This document shows positions 54,723 through 63,821 of a DNA stretch of 64,000 nt, piece after piece (positions within the stretch are counted from its first letter, which is position 1; every line of letters starts with the position of its first letter). The DNA is from Bdellovibrionia bacterium. GTDB lineage: Bacteria; Bdellovibrionota; Bdellovibrionia; Bdellovibrionales; JAGQZY01. The position numbers were made by a program, and so were the translations under genes. The DNA lies in the NCBI GenBank assembly GCA_030427805.1, contig JAUICP010000005.1, positions 186,001 through 250,000 of the forward strand, written 5' to 3'. Under the pieces are notes generated by a model that was given only the letters and a program-made list of their open reading frames with translations, was not told the origin of the DNA and did not search any database.

Positions 54723-54990
54723 ATTTCTAAGTCTGACAAATTCCTGAAATTAGGTTGTTTTATAAATTACGCGGGCCGCATTGTCCGGATAAACCCATTA
54801 GAAAAATTGATCTGTCCCTATCAAAGTCTTCATTTTTTGTTGTGCACTCGCAAATAAATTTTTCCAAAAAACCGAATAAAAATGACAGGTTGGCGCGGGA
54901 ATTGGCACTTTTCCCTTGCGCAAAATCCCCTGAATACCTATTCTCGTGCGGCTAGTCTGTCTATTAATTCTAACTCGGAGGACGCCACTC

Positions 54991-56103
54991 ATGGTTTTTG
55001 ACATTATCGAAGAACATGGTTCCCATGAACAGATCGTTGTTTGCCACAATAAAGATATCGGCCTCAAAGCTTATATCGCCATCCACAACACAACTTTGGG
55101 CCCCGCCCTCGGTGGAACACGTATGTGGACATACAACAACGATGAGGAAGCTCTCGTCGACGTTCTTCGTTTATCAAAGGGCATGACCTATAAAGCCGCA
55201 GCAGCCGGTCTCAATTTGGGAGGCGGTAAGGCCGTTATTATAGGCGATCCTAAAAAAGACAAAACGGAAGCCATGTTTCGAGCCTTTGGTCGTTTCGTAA
55301 ACTCACTCAATGGTAAGTACATCACTGCCGAAGACGTTGGAACGACAGTTAAAGATATGGAATACGTTTTTATGGAAACTCCTTACGTAACGGGAATTCC
55401 TAAAGACTTTGGTGGATCCGGTGATCCTTCGCCCTATACTGCCCACGGTGTTCTCATGGGAATTAAAGCTTCTTGTAAAGAAAAGTTTGGAACCGACGAA
55501 CTTAAAGGTGTTCGCGTCACTGTTCAGGGTCTCGGAAACGTGGGCCACAATCTTTGTGAGTATCTCCACCAAGAAGGGGCTATTCTCACGGTGGCCGATA
55601 TCGATAAAGAGCGCGTAAAAAGAGTTCAAGAAAAGCTTGGCGCGAAGGTTACAGATCCAAATACAATTGTCACAGAAGAAACCGATGTCTTCGCTCCATG
55701 TGCCCTTGGCGCCGTCGTCAATGACGATACTATTGGAAACTTAAAGTGTAAGGTCATCGCAGGTGGTGCTAACAACATTCTAAAAGAACATCGCCATGGT
55801 GACGCTCTTATGGAAATGGGAATTCTTTACGCTCCAGATTACGTGGCTAATGCCGGTGGCCTCATGAATGTCTTTGTTGAACTCGAAGGTTATTCACCGG
55901 ATCGAGCTTTTGAAAAAACGCGCCAAGTTTACCACAACCTTCTCAAGGTTTTTGAAATTGCAAAAAGAGACAACATTCCAACTTATAAAGCGGCTGACCG
56001 TCTTGCTGAAGAGCGAATCCACACCATTGGTCGCCTCAACCAGCAACACAATGGTAAGTCGACTCGACCTTATACGACTTTAAGAGAAGTACTTAAAAGG
56101 TAG
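54991..56103 (+). CDS. leucine dehydrogenase (Glu/Leu/Phe/Val dehydrogenase)
   Basis: 370 residues from ATG 54991 with CGGAGGA upstream (an in-frame start at 54946 has none). It oxidatively deaminates branched amino acids with NAD+. Substrate and catalytic lysines are Lys68 (M-T-Y-K) and Lys80 (G-G-G-K-A-V-I), the numbering known for Bacillus leucine dehydrogenase. The Rossmann motif G-L-G-N-V-G lies near residue 182. G-P-A-L-G-G-T-R is also typical. Leu versus Val or Phe specificity cannot be proven by eye. Confidence 0.9.
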   Translation: MVFDIIEEHGSHEQIVVCHNKDIGLKAYIAIHNTTLGPALGGTRMWTYNNDEEALVDVLRLSKGMTYKAAAAGLNLGGGKAVIIGDPKKDKTEAMFRAFGRFVNSLNGKYITAEDVGTTVKDMEYVFMETPYVTGIPKDFGGSGDPSPYTAHGVLMGIKASCKEKFGTDELKGVRVTVQGLGNVGHNLCEYLHQEGAILTVADIDKERVKRVQEKLGAKVTDPNTIVTEETDVFAPCALGAVVNDDTIGNLKCKVIAGGANNILKEHRHGDALMEMGILYAPDYVANAGGLMNVFVELEGYSPDRAFEKTRQVYHNLLKVFEIAKRDNIPTYKAADRLAEERIHTIGRLNQQHNGKSTRPYTTLREVLKR

Positions 56104-56656
56104 AGACGAGATCGGCGTCTCGATTATCCGAAATTTTCAAAGGATCTCCAATAGGAGGTCCTTTTTTTATGGGTCGGATGAGGTCGTAAAATAGAGCAAC
56201 CGCAAGGGGTTGAGTCTGCTTCTTGGTTTGCACGTCTCTTGCCCGCACAAAGATTCCACGCAATTTATTGCGACTATTAAATCCCTGCTGAAACCCTATA
56301 TATGATCCCGATTGGGGAGTGTATAAATCGACTTTTAAGAAGTAAACGTTCTCAGTTTTTGGTAAGGCGGGGAGTTGCTCCCAAGTTTCACCGCCATTGA
56401 AGCTCACTTCAAAGTCATTTAAAGCTCGATTGGAATGAATCTTTAAGTGAACTCTTTGATCAAAGGGACTAATCACTTTTGGATAGACTTCTGAGTGAAC
56501 AAGACTTTTTGGTTTTGATTGCCAAAGTAACTCCGATGTTTCCACAGAGATTTGACTAGAGAGAAAGGAAAGGTAGGCATAGCCAAACAGAAATCCCCCT
56601 AAAACGATTTTAATGAGTTTATTTCGGTGTATCGTCAAACAGCTTAGTCCATCCAT
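56093..56656 (-). CDS. membrane-anchored hypothetical protein, 187 aa
   Basis: One N-terminal membrane helix (about residues 14-32: [18 protein letters not shown]), then a soluble periplasmic part resembling an Ig/Fn3-like strand fold ([23 protein letters not shown]). Its last 11 bases overlap the end of leucine dehydrogenase, and the terminator of that gene lies inside this coding sequence. No family recognised. ATG 56656 without a clear ribosome site. Confidence 0.62.
   Translation of the reverse strand: MDGLSCLTIHRNKLIKIVLGGFLFGYAYLSFLSSQISVETSELLWQSKPKSLVHSEVYPKVISPFDQRVHLKIHSNRALNDFEVSFNGGETWEQLPALPKTENVYFLKVDLYTPQSGSYIGFQQGFNSRNKLRGIFVRARDVQTKKQTQPLAVALFYDLIRPIKKGPPIGDPLKISDNRDADLVSTF
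56141..56168 (+). terminator. leucine dehydrogenase terminator inside a convergent gene
   Basis: AGGATCTCC pairs with GGAGGTCCT (9 bp, one G-T pair) around loop AATA and is followed by seven T. It lies about 38 bases after the dehydrogenase stop. Confidence 0.85.
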
Positions 56657-56797
56657 ACAACTAGTTTAAGCAGTCTGTTTTGGGAAATCGAGAAACCTAA
56701 CAAGTTATTGGAATATTTAATAATTATGAGATTTTAATAGCATTATAGTGTCGAAATCTTAGGCTCTATTTAGAAGTCTCTTCAAAGTGTCCAACTT

Positions 56798-58714
56798 CTA
56801 AACTGCGGTTTTCTCATCAAAATTACTCAGTGGGAAGTCGTTGTAAACCTTAATTTCTTCGCCCTTTTCGTTAACGTAGCCAATGATCTCGTAAAGCGAA
56901 AGAACTTCAGCTTTACCAGCAAGTTGAACATCTGTGATCTTCTCGGATACAAATCGATTATTGGTCATTTTAAGTACTGAGTCCGACACAAGAAGATCGA
57001 CTTTTTGCATTTTAGTAGCCGTTTCGATTCGACTTGCGGTGTTCACTGCATCACCAATGACGGTATATTCCATTCGATCCTCTGAACCAATGGTACCGGC
57101 AATTACGAAACCGGCGTGGAGCCCCATACCTGTGTAAACGGGTTCTTTACCCTCTTCTTCGCGCCGTTTATTAAGGCGATTGAAGGCGATTCGTAATTCT
57201 AAACAAGCTCGAATCGCTCGTTCAGCAATATTTCCTTCGTCGTCTAATCCCCAAACGCCCATAACGGAGTCGCCAATAAATTTATCCACAATACCACCAT
57301 TGCGATCGATGACCTTCACGATGATATCAAAGTACTCATTGAGCAAATCGACCACTTCTTCGGGAGAGCGGAGCTCACTAAACTGCGTAAAGTTTCGAAT
57401 GTCACTAAAGAAAATTATGACTTCTTTGCGCTCACCACCCAGTTCCAGCTTTGAGCGAACGAGTTTTTCGGCAATATCAGAGCCGTGGAACTTATGGAGA
57501 ACACTTTCCATTTTTTGCCTCTCGGCAAGTCCCTTTGTCATTTTATCAAATGCGAGAGCGAGTTGTCCGACCTCATCATGGGAATTGATATGCCTTCTCG
57601 CACGCACCGAAAAATCACCCTTTGCAACCAACTCGGTCAGTCGAAAAAGTTTTTCAATAGGGTTGGTGAGAGTAATCGCAAATACAAATATGAAAAAGAA
57701 GGCAACACAGAACACAAGCCCGGTCATAAAGACGGCACTTCGTTTGGCCTTGCGGATGGGCTTGGTGATTACAGACTCTGGCACTTGCGAAATGGCAAGA
57801 ATTCCAAGACTGTTTCGCGCGAAATCACCGATAAACATTTCGCCTTTTCCTGTTTTGTAGTCTTGATAAACCGCTTGAGCCTCACCCTCAATAGAGCTGA
57901 GCGCTTTTTTGACGAGAACGTGGGCGTCACTTAAATCCTCGGGATTAACCATCCGATTTTCTTCGGCGTCGACGAGGATCTTTCCGTCATTGTCGACCAA
58001 AAAGAGTTTGCGGTTTTTATCGTTGTTTTGCACGATCTTTATAAGGCGATCGGGCTGGATATAGCTAATGGCGATGTGAGTAATGCGATTGGATGAATCT
58101 TTCTTAACGGGCGCGGCCACAAGAAGCATCAAGTGATCTTCTAGAAAACTCACATTTTTAACCTGAATTTCGCCCGAGAAGGTTGATTCGATTTCAAAAA
58201 TATTTTGCGCTAGAACCTCGTCAGTCAAGTTATAGGCATACTTCAGTTTTTTCGGCAGCCGATTCCGGTTGATATCGAGCATGGGGTAGGCGCTGTAAAT
58301 TTTCTTTCCGTGATTCAGAATGTGATCGACTTTTCGAAAGGGTTTTGAGCCAAAGGCCCTGCGCTCCCACACCTCCACGGCGGTAATCTCCCGGCTTCCT
58401 TCAAAAGTCAGACGGTTGAGTTTATCAAAATTACTCGGATCGATATCGTTGAGTTCAATGAGCATTCCACCAATGAGTTTGGTCTTGTCGACATACTGCC
58501 AAATGATTCGTTCGGCCTTTTCAGCGAGCCCTATGGCACTAGAACGGTTAAATTGTTTTTCGCGCGTACTTGATGCCAATTCATATTCACGAGCATTTTC
58601 GAGGAAGGTCGGTACTGTCGCAGTAAAAAGAAGAACAAGTGTAAATAGACCCAGCTTAACCGCAATGGGAAACGTCACCCTTGAACTATCGTATTTAGAA
58701 TCCTTGCTCATCAA
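56798..58714 (-). CDS. receptor-type class III adenylate cyclase
   Basis: 638 residues. TM1 (about 18-37), an extracytoplasmic Cache-like sensor, TM2 (about 330-353), HAMP (about 353-410) and a class III cyclase domain (about 440-605). Metal-binding aspartates lie in F-F-S-D-I-R-N-F-T and F-I-G-D-S-V. The adenine-selecting Lys is in V-D-K-F, and the transition-state Asn and Arg are in D-A-V-N-T-A-S-R-I. All catalytic residues are present, so it should make cAMP. Divergent from the FecR gene by 190 bases. Confidence 0.92.
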   Translation of the reverse strand: MMSKDSKYDSSRVTFPIAVKLGLFTLVLLFTATVPTFLENAREYELASSTREKQFNRSSAIGLAEKAERIIWQYVDKTKLIGGMLIELNDIDPSNFDKLNRLTFEGSREITAVEVWERRAFGSKPFRKVDHILNHGKKIYSAYPMLDINRNRLPKKLKYAYNLTDEVLAQNIFEIESTFSGEIQVKNVSFLEDHLMLLVAAPVKKDSSNRITHIAISYIQPDRLIKIVQNNDKNRKLFLVDNDGKILVDAEENRMVNPEDLSDAHVLVKKALSSIEGEAQAVYQDYKTGKGEMFIGDFARNSLGILAISQVPESVITKPIRKAKRSAVFMTGLVFCVAFFFIFVFAITLTNPIEKLFRLTELVAKGDFSVRARRHINSHDEVGQLALAFDKMTKGLAERQKMESVLHKFHGSDIAEKLVRSKLELGGERKEVIIFFSDIRNFTQFSELRSPEEVVDLLNEYFDIIVKVIDRNGGIVDKFIGDSVMGVWGLDDEGNIAERAIRACLELRIAFNRLNKRREEEGKEPVYTGMGLHAGFVIAGTIGSEDRMEYTVIGDAVNTASRIETATKMQKVDLLVSDSVLKMTNNRFVSEKITDVQLAGKAEVLSLYEIIGYVNEKGEEIKVYNDFPLSNFDEKTAV

Positions 58715-58869
58715 TATAGTATCGACAAAAAGGCTCCTGGATTTGAAAGTAAGCCTCTAAAATAACTTCATTTTCGAAAAGAATAGACCATAGTCGAGTA
58801 AGACCTTTGTAAAAAGGCTTCCTTCTCGTTTTTATCTGAGACAGCAAAAAGATTTTTCTGAATCGTTCT

Positions 58870-58903
58870 CAGTATTTAGTCGGCAATTTCCGATTAAATA
58901 CTG
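58870..58903. promoter_or_regulatory. 14-bp hairpin/operator directly before the FecR gene start
   Basis: CAGTATTTAGTCGG pairs with CCGATTAAATACTG around a 6-base loop; one pair is G-T. It ends one base before the ATG at 58905, and no ribosome site is visible in between. It could be a repressor operator or a translation-blocking hairpin. Confidence 0.7.
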
Positions 58904-58904
58904 T

Positions 58905-60602
58905 ATGAGTACGGTTATTAAAAAGCTCATTTTTCCATTTATTTTTTCAATGAGTGGAATCGTGGGACTAACATCATGGTATTACTTGCTCGAGCCCACA
59001 GAAGAAGTGGTTTTGCCGAGGAAGACAGTCGCTTATCTTATTGAACGTGACAATGAGGTTTCGATCCGTACTGCCAATACAAATGTTTCAGAAACAAGTC
59101 TCACCATTGGAGAAAAAATCTACCGTGGTGATCTTGTTTCGACAAAAAATGACTCTAGTGCGACGATCCGATTGGTGGCTTCTTCGGTTCTCGATGTCGA
59201 CGAAAACTCAACAATTCTGTTTGATATGAATGACAATGCGATTGATTTGCGATTAACACGGGGAGGACTTTACTACCGTGGAGCGAACGAAAACAAAAAA
59301 GATGTTTACCTGAGCATTGGTCAATACAAACAATACCTGATTGAACTCAATGATGCTGAGTTTAGTCTCTCGCAAATCAATCGGGGAGAATACCTTCTAA
59401 ACGTTAATAGCGATAATTTCTTCATGTGGGTCGGTAATAAGAGCATGCCGGTTGCCAAAGGAAGTAGCCGAGTCATTACTGCCAGAGAGTTTAAAGAACT
59501 TGAAAATCAGATTTCTGTAAAAACCCTCGACCGCTATTTCTATCTTAAAGAAAATGAGCCACTGACACTTCGCTGGGAGCCACTCAGAGGAAATTACAAT
59601 TACATTCTCGAAACCGAAAATAAAAATGGCCAATTCGTAGTGACTAAAAACTTTTCGGGAAGCAATGTTGGTAGTGTTAAATTCTTTCCGCCACAAAAAA
59701 CCTTTAAGTGGCGACTCAAAGCTCTTCCTACGCAAAAAGGGCAGCAACAAAGGGTGAGCCAAACTTTTAGGGTCAGCATTGACAAAATCGTCAATCCCAA
59801 TGGAATTTCGCCAATTGTAGGTCAGCCTATTTACCTTTCTGATGGAAAAAGCACTCGTTTTAGGGTGGATAATTTTCAGCTTTTGCAAAAACCTCGAATT
59901 GAAATTGCCAACGATCCAAGTTTTAACAGTAAAGTTGCTAGCCTGAAAATCAATGAACGTAAATTTGCCGATTATAATTTTACGCGAACAGGACGCTACT
60001 TCTGGAGAGTCATTGGATACTTTAAACAGAAACGAACTTACCTAAAGAGTCCAACCTACAATGTCAGCGTACTGACGAGTAAACCTAATATCCGACGAGT
60101 CGAGCTTAAATTTCCCTATGAAAATGAACGAATCCCCTATCGGGATGCCAGTAAACGAGGAATTATTCTCGGCTGGGATCATGTCGGCGGAGCAAAAGCC
60201 TATGAAATCAATGTCGCCGGCTGGTACAACCCTGAAAATAAGCGCAGGGGACAGGAGTCTGACTGGGTTTTAAATACCACCTCCTCCAATGGAGGCACCA
60301 ACTATGTCCTAACAAACCTTCGCCCTGGACTTTATACCTGGCAGATTACAGCTATGAATGGCACTAGAAAATTACTCAACTCTGAAGAAAGACTTTTCTT
60401 AGTCAACCCTCCGCGCAAACGCGGAAGGGTAAAGATAACACGGACCAAAGCCAGGCCCAATGGCAGAAGGACCGCATCCACAAAAGCCAGTTCAAAATCT
60501 TTGAATAAAAACAATAAAAAGGCTAATCTAAAAGCAAGTAAAGAGGCTGATAAGAAGAAGAAAATCAAGGCTCCGAAAATCCTAATTAAGGTGGGAGATT
60601 AA
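58905..60602 (+). CDS. FecR-domain protein with Fn3-like repeats
   Basis: 565 residues. One N-terminal membrane segment (about 8-28). FecR-like domain at about 45-150 (I-Y-R-G-D-L-V-S-T-K-N-D-S-S-A-T-I-R-L, then L-D-V-D-E-N-S-T-I-L-F-D). Later parts hold Fn3-like modules recognised by W-x4-G-A/N-x2-Y (L-R-W-E-P-L-R-G-N-Y-N-Y, L-G-W-D-H-V-G-G-A-K-A-Y). The last 65 residues are lysine-rich. FecR domains sense signals in the periplasm and often occur beside class III cyclases. It may pass an envelope signal. No sigma factor is nearby. Confidence 0.8.
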   Translation: MSTVIKKLIFPFIFSMSGIVGLTSWYYLLEPTEEVVLPRKTVAYLIERDNEVSIRTANTNVSETSLTIGEKIYRGDLVSTKNDSSATIRLVASSVLDVDENSTILFDMNDNAIDLRLTRGGLYYRGANENKKDVYLSIGQYKQYLIELNDAEFSLSQINRGEYLLNVNSDNFFMWVGNKSMPVAKGSSRVITAREFKELENQISVKTLDRYFYLKENEPLTLRWEPLRGNYNYILETENKNGQFVVTKNFSGSNVGSVKFFPPQKTFKWRLKALPTQKGQQQRVSQTFRVSIDKIVNPNGISPIVGQPIYLSDGKSTRFRVDNFQLLQKPRIEIANDPSFNSKVASLKINERKFADYNFTRTGRYFWRVIGYFKQKRTYLKSPTYNVSVLTSKPNIRRVELKFPYENERIPYRDASKRGIILGWDHVGGAKAYEINVAGWYNPENKRRGQESDWVLNTTSSNGGTNYVLTNLRPGLYTWQITAMNGTRKLLNSEERLFLVNPPRKRGRVKITRTKARPNGRRTASTKASSKSLNKNNKKANLKASKEADKKKKIKAPKILIKVGD

Positions 60603-60608
60603 GAGCTG

Positions 60609-60634
60609 AGGTGAGATAAATAGAAATTTCACCT
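60609..60634 (+). terminator. weak hairpin between FecR and barrel genes
   Basis: AGGTGA/TCACCT stem (6 bp, 14-base loop) followed by TTAT. It may attenuate rather than end transcription into the next gene. Confidence 0.35.
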
Positions 60635-60689
60635 TTATAGGATCAGTAGAACGCGCAAATGAGTTCGCGGTAAATTTCAAGGTTGAAGA

Positions 60690-62366
60690 GTGCTACTTAG
60701 ATTACTGACATCATCCATTTGTTTTTTTTCAATTTTGAGTTTAGGCCTCACTTTTACTCCTTTGGCATCGGCCCAAAACTTTACGCGAAAAATTAATCTT
60801 GGGTGGGAAGAAATTCCTGGAGCGGTTTCTTACGAATTCGAAATTACTCGGCTTTACCCCCTAACTCCGCCATTTAAAACTCTTATCAAAGTGAAGAAGA
60901 CAACCTATGAAATGCAATTAGAACCAGGACGCTATCAAATGCGGACCCGCTCTGTCGAAAAAAATGGTACCAAGGGTGCTTTCAGTGAGGCCGTTGAATT
61001 TGTAATTAAATTCCCAGCCATTAAAACTATTTATCCCGCCCCAGGGCAAGAGGTTACGCCAACAGGTACTTCTAAAAATGCACCGGTTGAGTTTCAATGG
61101 GAACCCGATAAAAATTTCGATTTCTACGAGTGGACTGTTTATAGTCCAAAGGGCAAAAAACTCGCATCGAAGAAAACAAAAAACTCACGCATTAAGGTGA
61201 ATCTCGTAGTTAACCGTTCTTACAAATGGACATTAACAGGATTCGCAGAGGGTCAACAGTATACGGAAGAGCAAAAAAAGCCCGAGTTAAAGTTTTCAAT
61301 ATCAGGCTTTCAACTGACGGGTCCTCGATCTATAAAACTTGTTGGTGACCCAGTACGAGGTATTCAATGGAAACGGGTTCGTCAGGCGCAAAAATACAAT
61401 ATTGTCATTTCAAAAAAGATAAAAAAGGGTGAATGGGACCCTCTTTTAAAGAAAAATACTCGACGGTCGTCCTTTCTCTTTCGCAATCGCTTCCCAGTCG
61501 GCGAGTACAAGGTTGACGTCCGATCTATGGCAAAGGGCTCTGACCGTTCTAAAGCTTCAACCATCTTTTTTAAAATTGGTAAAAAGAAAAAGACGATCAT
61601 AAAAAAGGTCGTTGCGCCGAGTCCTCCCGGGCAAAAAGATTTTGTGCCCACGGGTCCGGTCGAAGCACTCGACCATTGGAACCTGGGATTGGGAGCTTCA
61701 ATTCTACAAATCGAAGAAGTAACTCCTGTGCTCGACGAGAAAGGAAAGGCCTTTTCATTGGGAGGCAGCCTTCTTATATCGGGGCTTCCGCAGTTTGGAA
61801 AATCGAACTTCTTTGGTGAAATCAGCTTCGACCTCCAAACATATAAGATCAATAATGAAGCAGAGATATTCTATCGCGGCCTTCTCGGCGGCGGCTACAT
61901 GATCGATATGGGTCGCTTTAATATCTACCTTTCGATGGGCTACTTCAGCTGGCAGTTTCCCCAGGTCAATTCTCCGTCTACCAATATCGTCGATGTTAAT
62001 GGCAGTGTTTTAACGAACCCGAGCATGGCGGGCCCCTATTTTGGAGGCCGATTTGAGAGCGCTCTAGGCAGCAAGTGGTCCATTGGGGCTCTTGCCTACT
62101 ATCACGGTGCTAGTGTTACCACAGGGGCCTTTGGCGACGCTGAATTGAGCCTCGGAGTTGTTCTCGATCTTGGCGTCGAAACCCTCGTCCAATGGAGCAA
62201 GAACTCAAGGGTCTATTTTCGAATCTCTAGGCAGTCCATCGTCGCTGATAAAACTTCCACAATCTACTTTGTCGATGAAACCGCGACCCTTCAGGAGACT
62301 ACGGGGGATTCTGAATTTGATTCTGAGAACTGGCAGCTTTCATTTGGACTTTCTTATAAGTTTTAA
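60690..62366 (+). CDS. Fn3-repeat plus outer-membrane beta-barrel protein
   Basis: 558 residues from GTG 60690 (AAGG nine bases upstream). Signal peptide to about residue 28 (A-S-A/Q-N). The N-terminal 300 residues hold Fn3-like modules (L-G-W-E-E-I-P-G-A-V-S-Y-E-F-E-I, W-E-P-D, W-K-R-V-R-Q-A-Q-K-Y-N-I-V-I). From about residue 330 an alternating strand pattern ends in S-F-G-L-S-Y-K-F, a barrel C-terminus. The Fn3 modules resemble those of the FecR protein, so the two probably interact across the periplasm. Confidence 0.72.
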   Translation: MLLRLLTSSICFFSILSLGLTFTPLASAQNFTRKINLGWEEIPGAVSYEFEITRLYPLTPPFKTLIKVKKTTYEMQLEPGRYQMRTRSVEKNGTKGAFSEAVEFVIKFPAIKTIYPAPGQEVTPTGTSKNAPVEFQWEPDKNFDFYEWTVYSPKGKKLASKKTKNSRIKVNLVVNRSYKWTLTGFAEGQQYTEEQKKPELKFSISGFQLTGPRSIKLVGDPVRGIQWKRVRQAQKYNIVISKKIKKGEWDPLLKKNTRRSSFLFRNRFPVGEYKVDVRSMAKGSDRSKASTIFFKIGKKKKTIIKKVVAPSPPGQKDFVPTGPVEALDHWNLGLGASILQIEEVTPVLDEKGKAFSLGGSLLISGLPQFGKSNFFGEISFDLQTYKINNEAEIFYRGLLGGGYMIDMGRFNIYLSMGYFSWQFPQVNSPSTNIVDVNGSVLTNPSMAGPYFGGRFESALGSKWSIGALAYYHGASVTTGAFGDAELSLGVVLDLGVETLVQWSKNSRVYFRISRQSIVADKTSTIYFVDETATLQETTGDSEFDSENWQLSFGLSYKF

Positions 62367-62423
62367 ATGTCTAAAAGTTTGTCAGGACTTTGTATTAAAC
62401 TGAGAACTCCCTACTTTTGACCC

Positions 62424-62446
62424 CGAAATTGAGGCGATCAATTTCG
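62424..62446. promoter_or_regulatory. 9-bp palindrome upstream of the LamG lipoprotein gene
   Basis: CGAAATTGA and TCAATTTCG flank a 5-base centre, 57 bases before the ATG at 62503. An operator or small hairpin; no T tract. Confidence 0.5.
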
Positions 62447-62502
62447 AGATTTAGTAGACTATTAGAAGGGGAATGGATCATTCGTGGGGAGAATGCAAGG
62501 GT

Positions 62503-63672
62503 ATGAATATCAGTAAAATGTTTCCAACATTATTGGTCGCACTTTTTGGTGTCCTCCTTATATCTTTCCAAAACTGTTCAAATACAGAAATTTCATCGGT
62601 CTCGAATCGAGCGAGCTTATTAGATCCGGGCCTTCCTGAGCCCGACCCCAATCCAACACCTGATTTAGGCAATCAATCGGGAGGTATTACCTCTCCTGAC
62701 AACGTCCCAGCTTTAATGACTGGTTATGCGAGTTTTCCGGGCCTTGTTGACCCTGCTGGCGATTCACTTTTCTATGCCGAACGCAGTGGTTCTGGTTTTG
62801 AGATTTCAAATGGTGGAAGCGCAAAACAGTGGAGTTACTCCACTTATGTTTTCGTTGAAGAAGATGCCTTCTCGGCAAAACCTGAAATGACATTAATAAG
62901 TGCTTCAGCTCCAACATGGTTTTTTAGCCCTGGAGTTAACATATATCAACTCACTGAGGCTGCCATTCGCATCACATCGCAAGGTAAATTAGCCGTTAAT
63001 TTACGAGATGCCGACCTGACCTATCCAACAGCACTTCAATCTGAAACGAGTCGGGTCGATGCCGAGACGACCAATTCGGTCATAACTAATTTGGGCTGGT
63101 ATCATGTTCATGTTATTTACGACAGCAGTAACGCCGTTCAAAATCAACGGCTGAGAGTGTACATAAATGGTGGTGCCCTCGAGCCGATGACTTACTTAGC
63201 GACGGGTCGCTCTGAAATCGAACTCGACGCGGAAACGGCCTTTACCCACAGTAGGGCCAATCTTTGCTTGGGTATGCGCTGTGAATACAAGACAACCTAT
63301 CCGGATCAACCGACTTGGGAAGATGCCGTTACCAACGGACTTATTAAAAATGAACTCAATCCCGGTGGCATCCCGATTGACAACAGTTACTACGCTGTCG
63401 ACATGACTCTTTCTGAACAGTTTTATGGAGGCATGGGCTATACAACTCTTGCAACGGGCCACATAGTTGGTTGGACCGACTTTTTTAGCACGGTTAGCGG
63501 CGAAACGAGCCTGGTTTTGGGTGCGAGTGTTGACTCTGAAGAATCGGGTTTTAGCCTCGAGCTTCTTGACGCAGTGGACGTTAACAATGCCGTAGACACT
63601 TTCGAAAACTACACGGGAGGCGATAATTTTAGCCTCATCGGAAGCATCGTACCCACAGCCGTTGATCCCTAG
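62503..63672 (+). CDS. LamG-like lipoprotein
   Basis: 389 residues from ATG 62503 (an in-frame ATG at 62473 is too close to its own AAGGGG; GGGGAG lies 11 bases from 62503). The signal peptide ends S-F-Q-N-C, an atypical lipobox seen often in Bdellovibrionota. After a Pro-rich linker, residues about 75-210 resemble a LamG/concanavalin-like fold (W-S-Y-S-T-Y-V-F, L-G-W-Y-H-V-H-V-I-Y-D, L-R-V-Y-I-N-G). Two later strand-rich parts follow. Probably binds sugars or other surface ligands. Confidence 0.72.
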   Translation: MNISKMFPTLLVALFGVLLISFQNCSNTEISSVSNRASLLDPGLPEPDPNPTPDLGNQSGGITSPDNVPALMTGYASFPGLVDPAGDSLFYAERSGSGFEISNGGSAKQWSYSTYVFVEEDAFSAKPEMTLISASAPTWFFSPGVNIYQLTEAAIRITSQGKLAVNLRDADLTYPTALQSETSRVDAETTNSVITNLGWYHVHVIYDSSNAVQNQRLRVYINGGALEPMTYLATGRSEIELDAETAFTHSRANLCLGMRCEYKTTYPDQPTWEDAVTNGLIKNELNPGGIPIDNSYYAVDMTLSEQFYGGMGYTTLATGHIVGWTDFFSTVSGETSLVLGASVDSEESGFSLELLDAVDVNNAVDTFENYTGGDNFSLIGSIVPTAVDP

Positions 63673-63755
63673 TATCTCCTTTTTTCTCTTTAGAAAAATC
63701 CAAGTAAAATTAAACTAATAATGCAGCGCTCTTTTGCCGAGAATCGAGCTCAATA

Positions 63756-63784
63756 TTGACTTTGATTCAGGCCTTTAGGACTAT
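63756..63784 (+). promoter_or_regulatory. weak candidate promoter of the last gene
   Basis: TTGACT at 63756 with GACTAT at 63779 (17-base spacer). The -10 is poor. Confidence 0.3.
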
Positions 63785-63821
63785 TTGCCTATTGTCATTT
63801 CGGTAATTTAAGGAGTGCCTC

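Noticed and set aside
54902-54920. Possible sigma54 promoter (TGGCAC ... TTGCG) before leucine dehydrogenase.
   Set aside because: The spacing between GG and GC is two bases longer than the strict sigma54 requirement.
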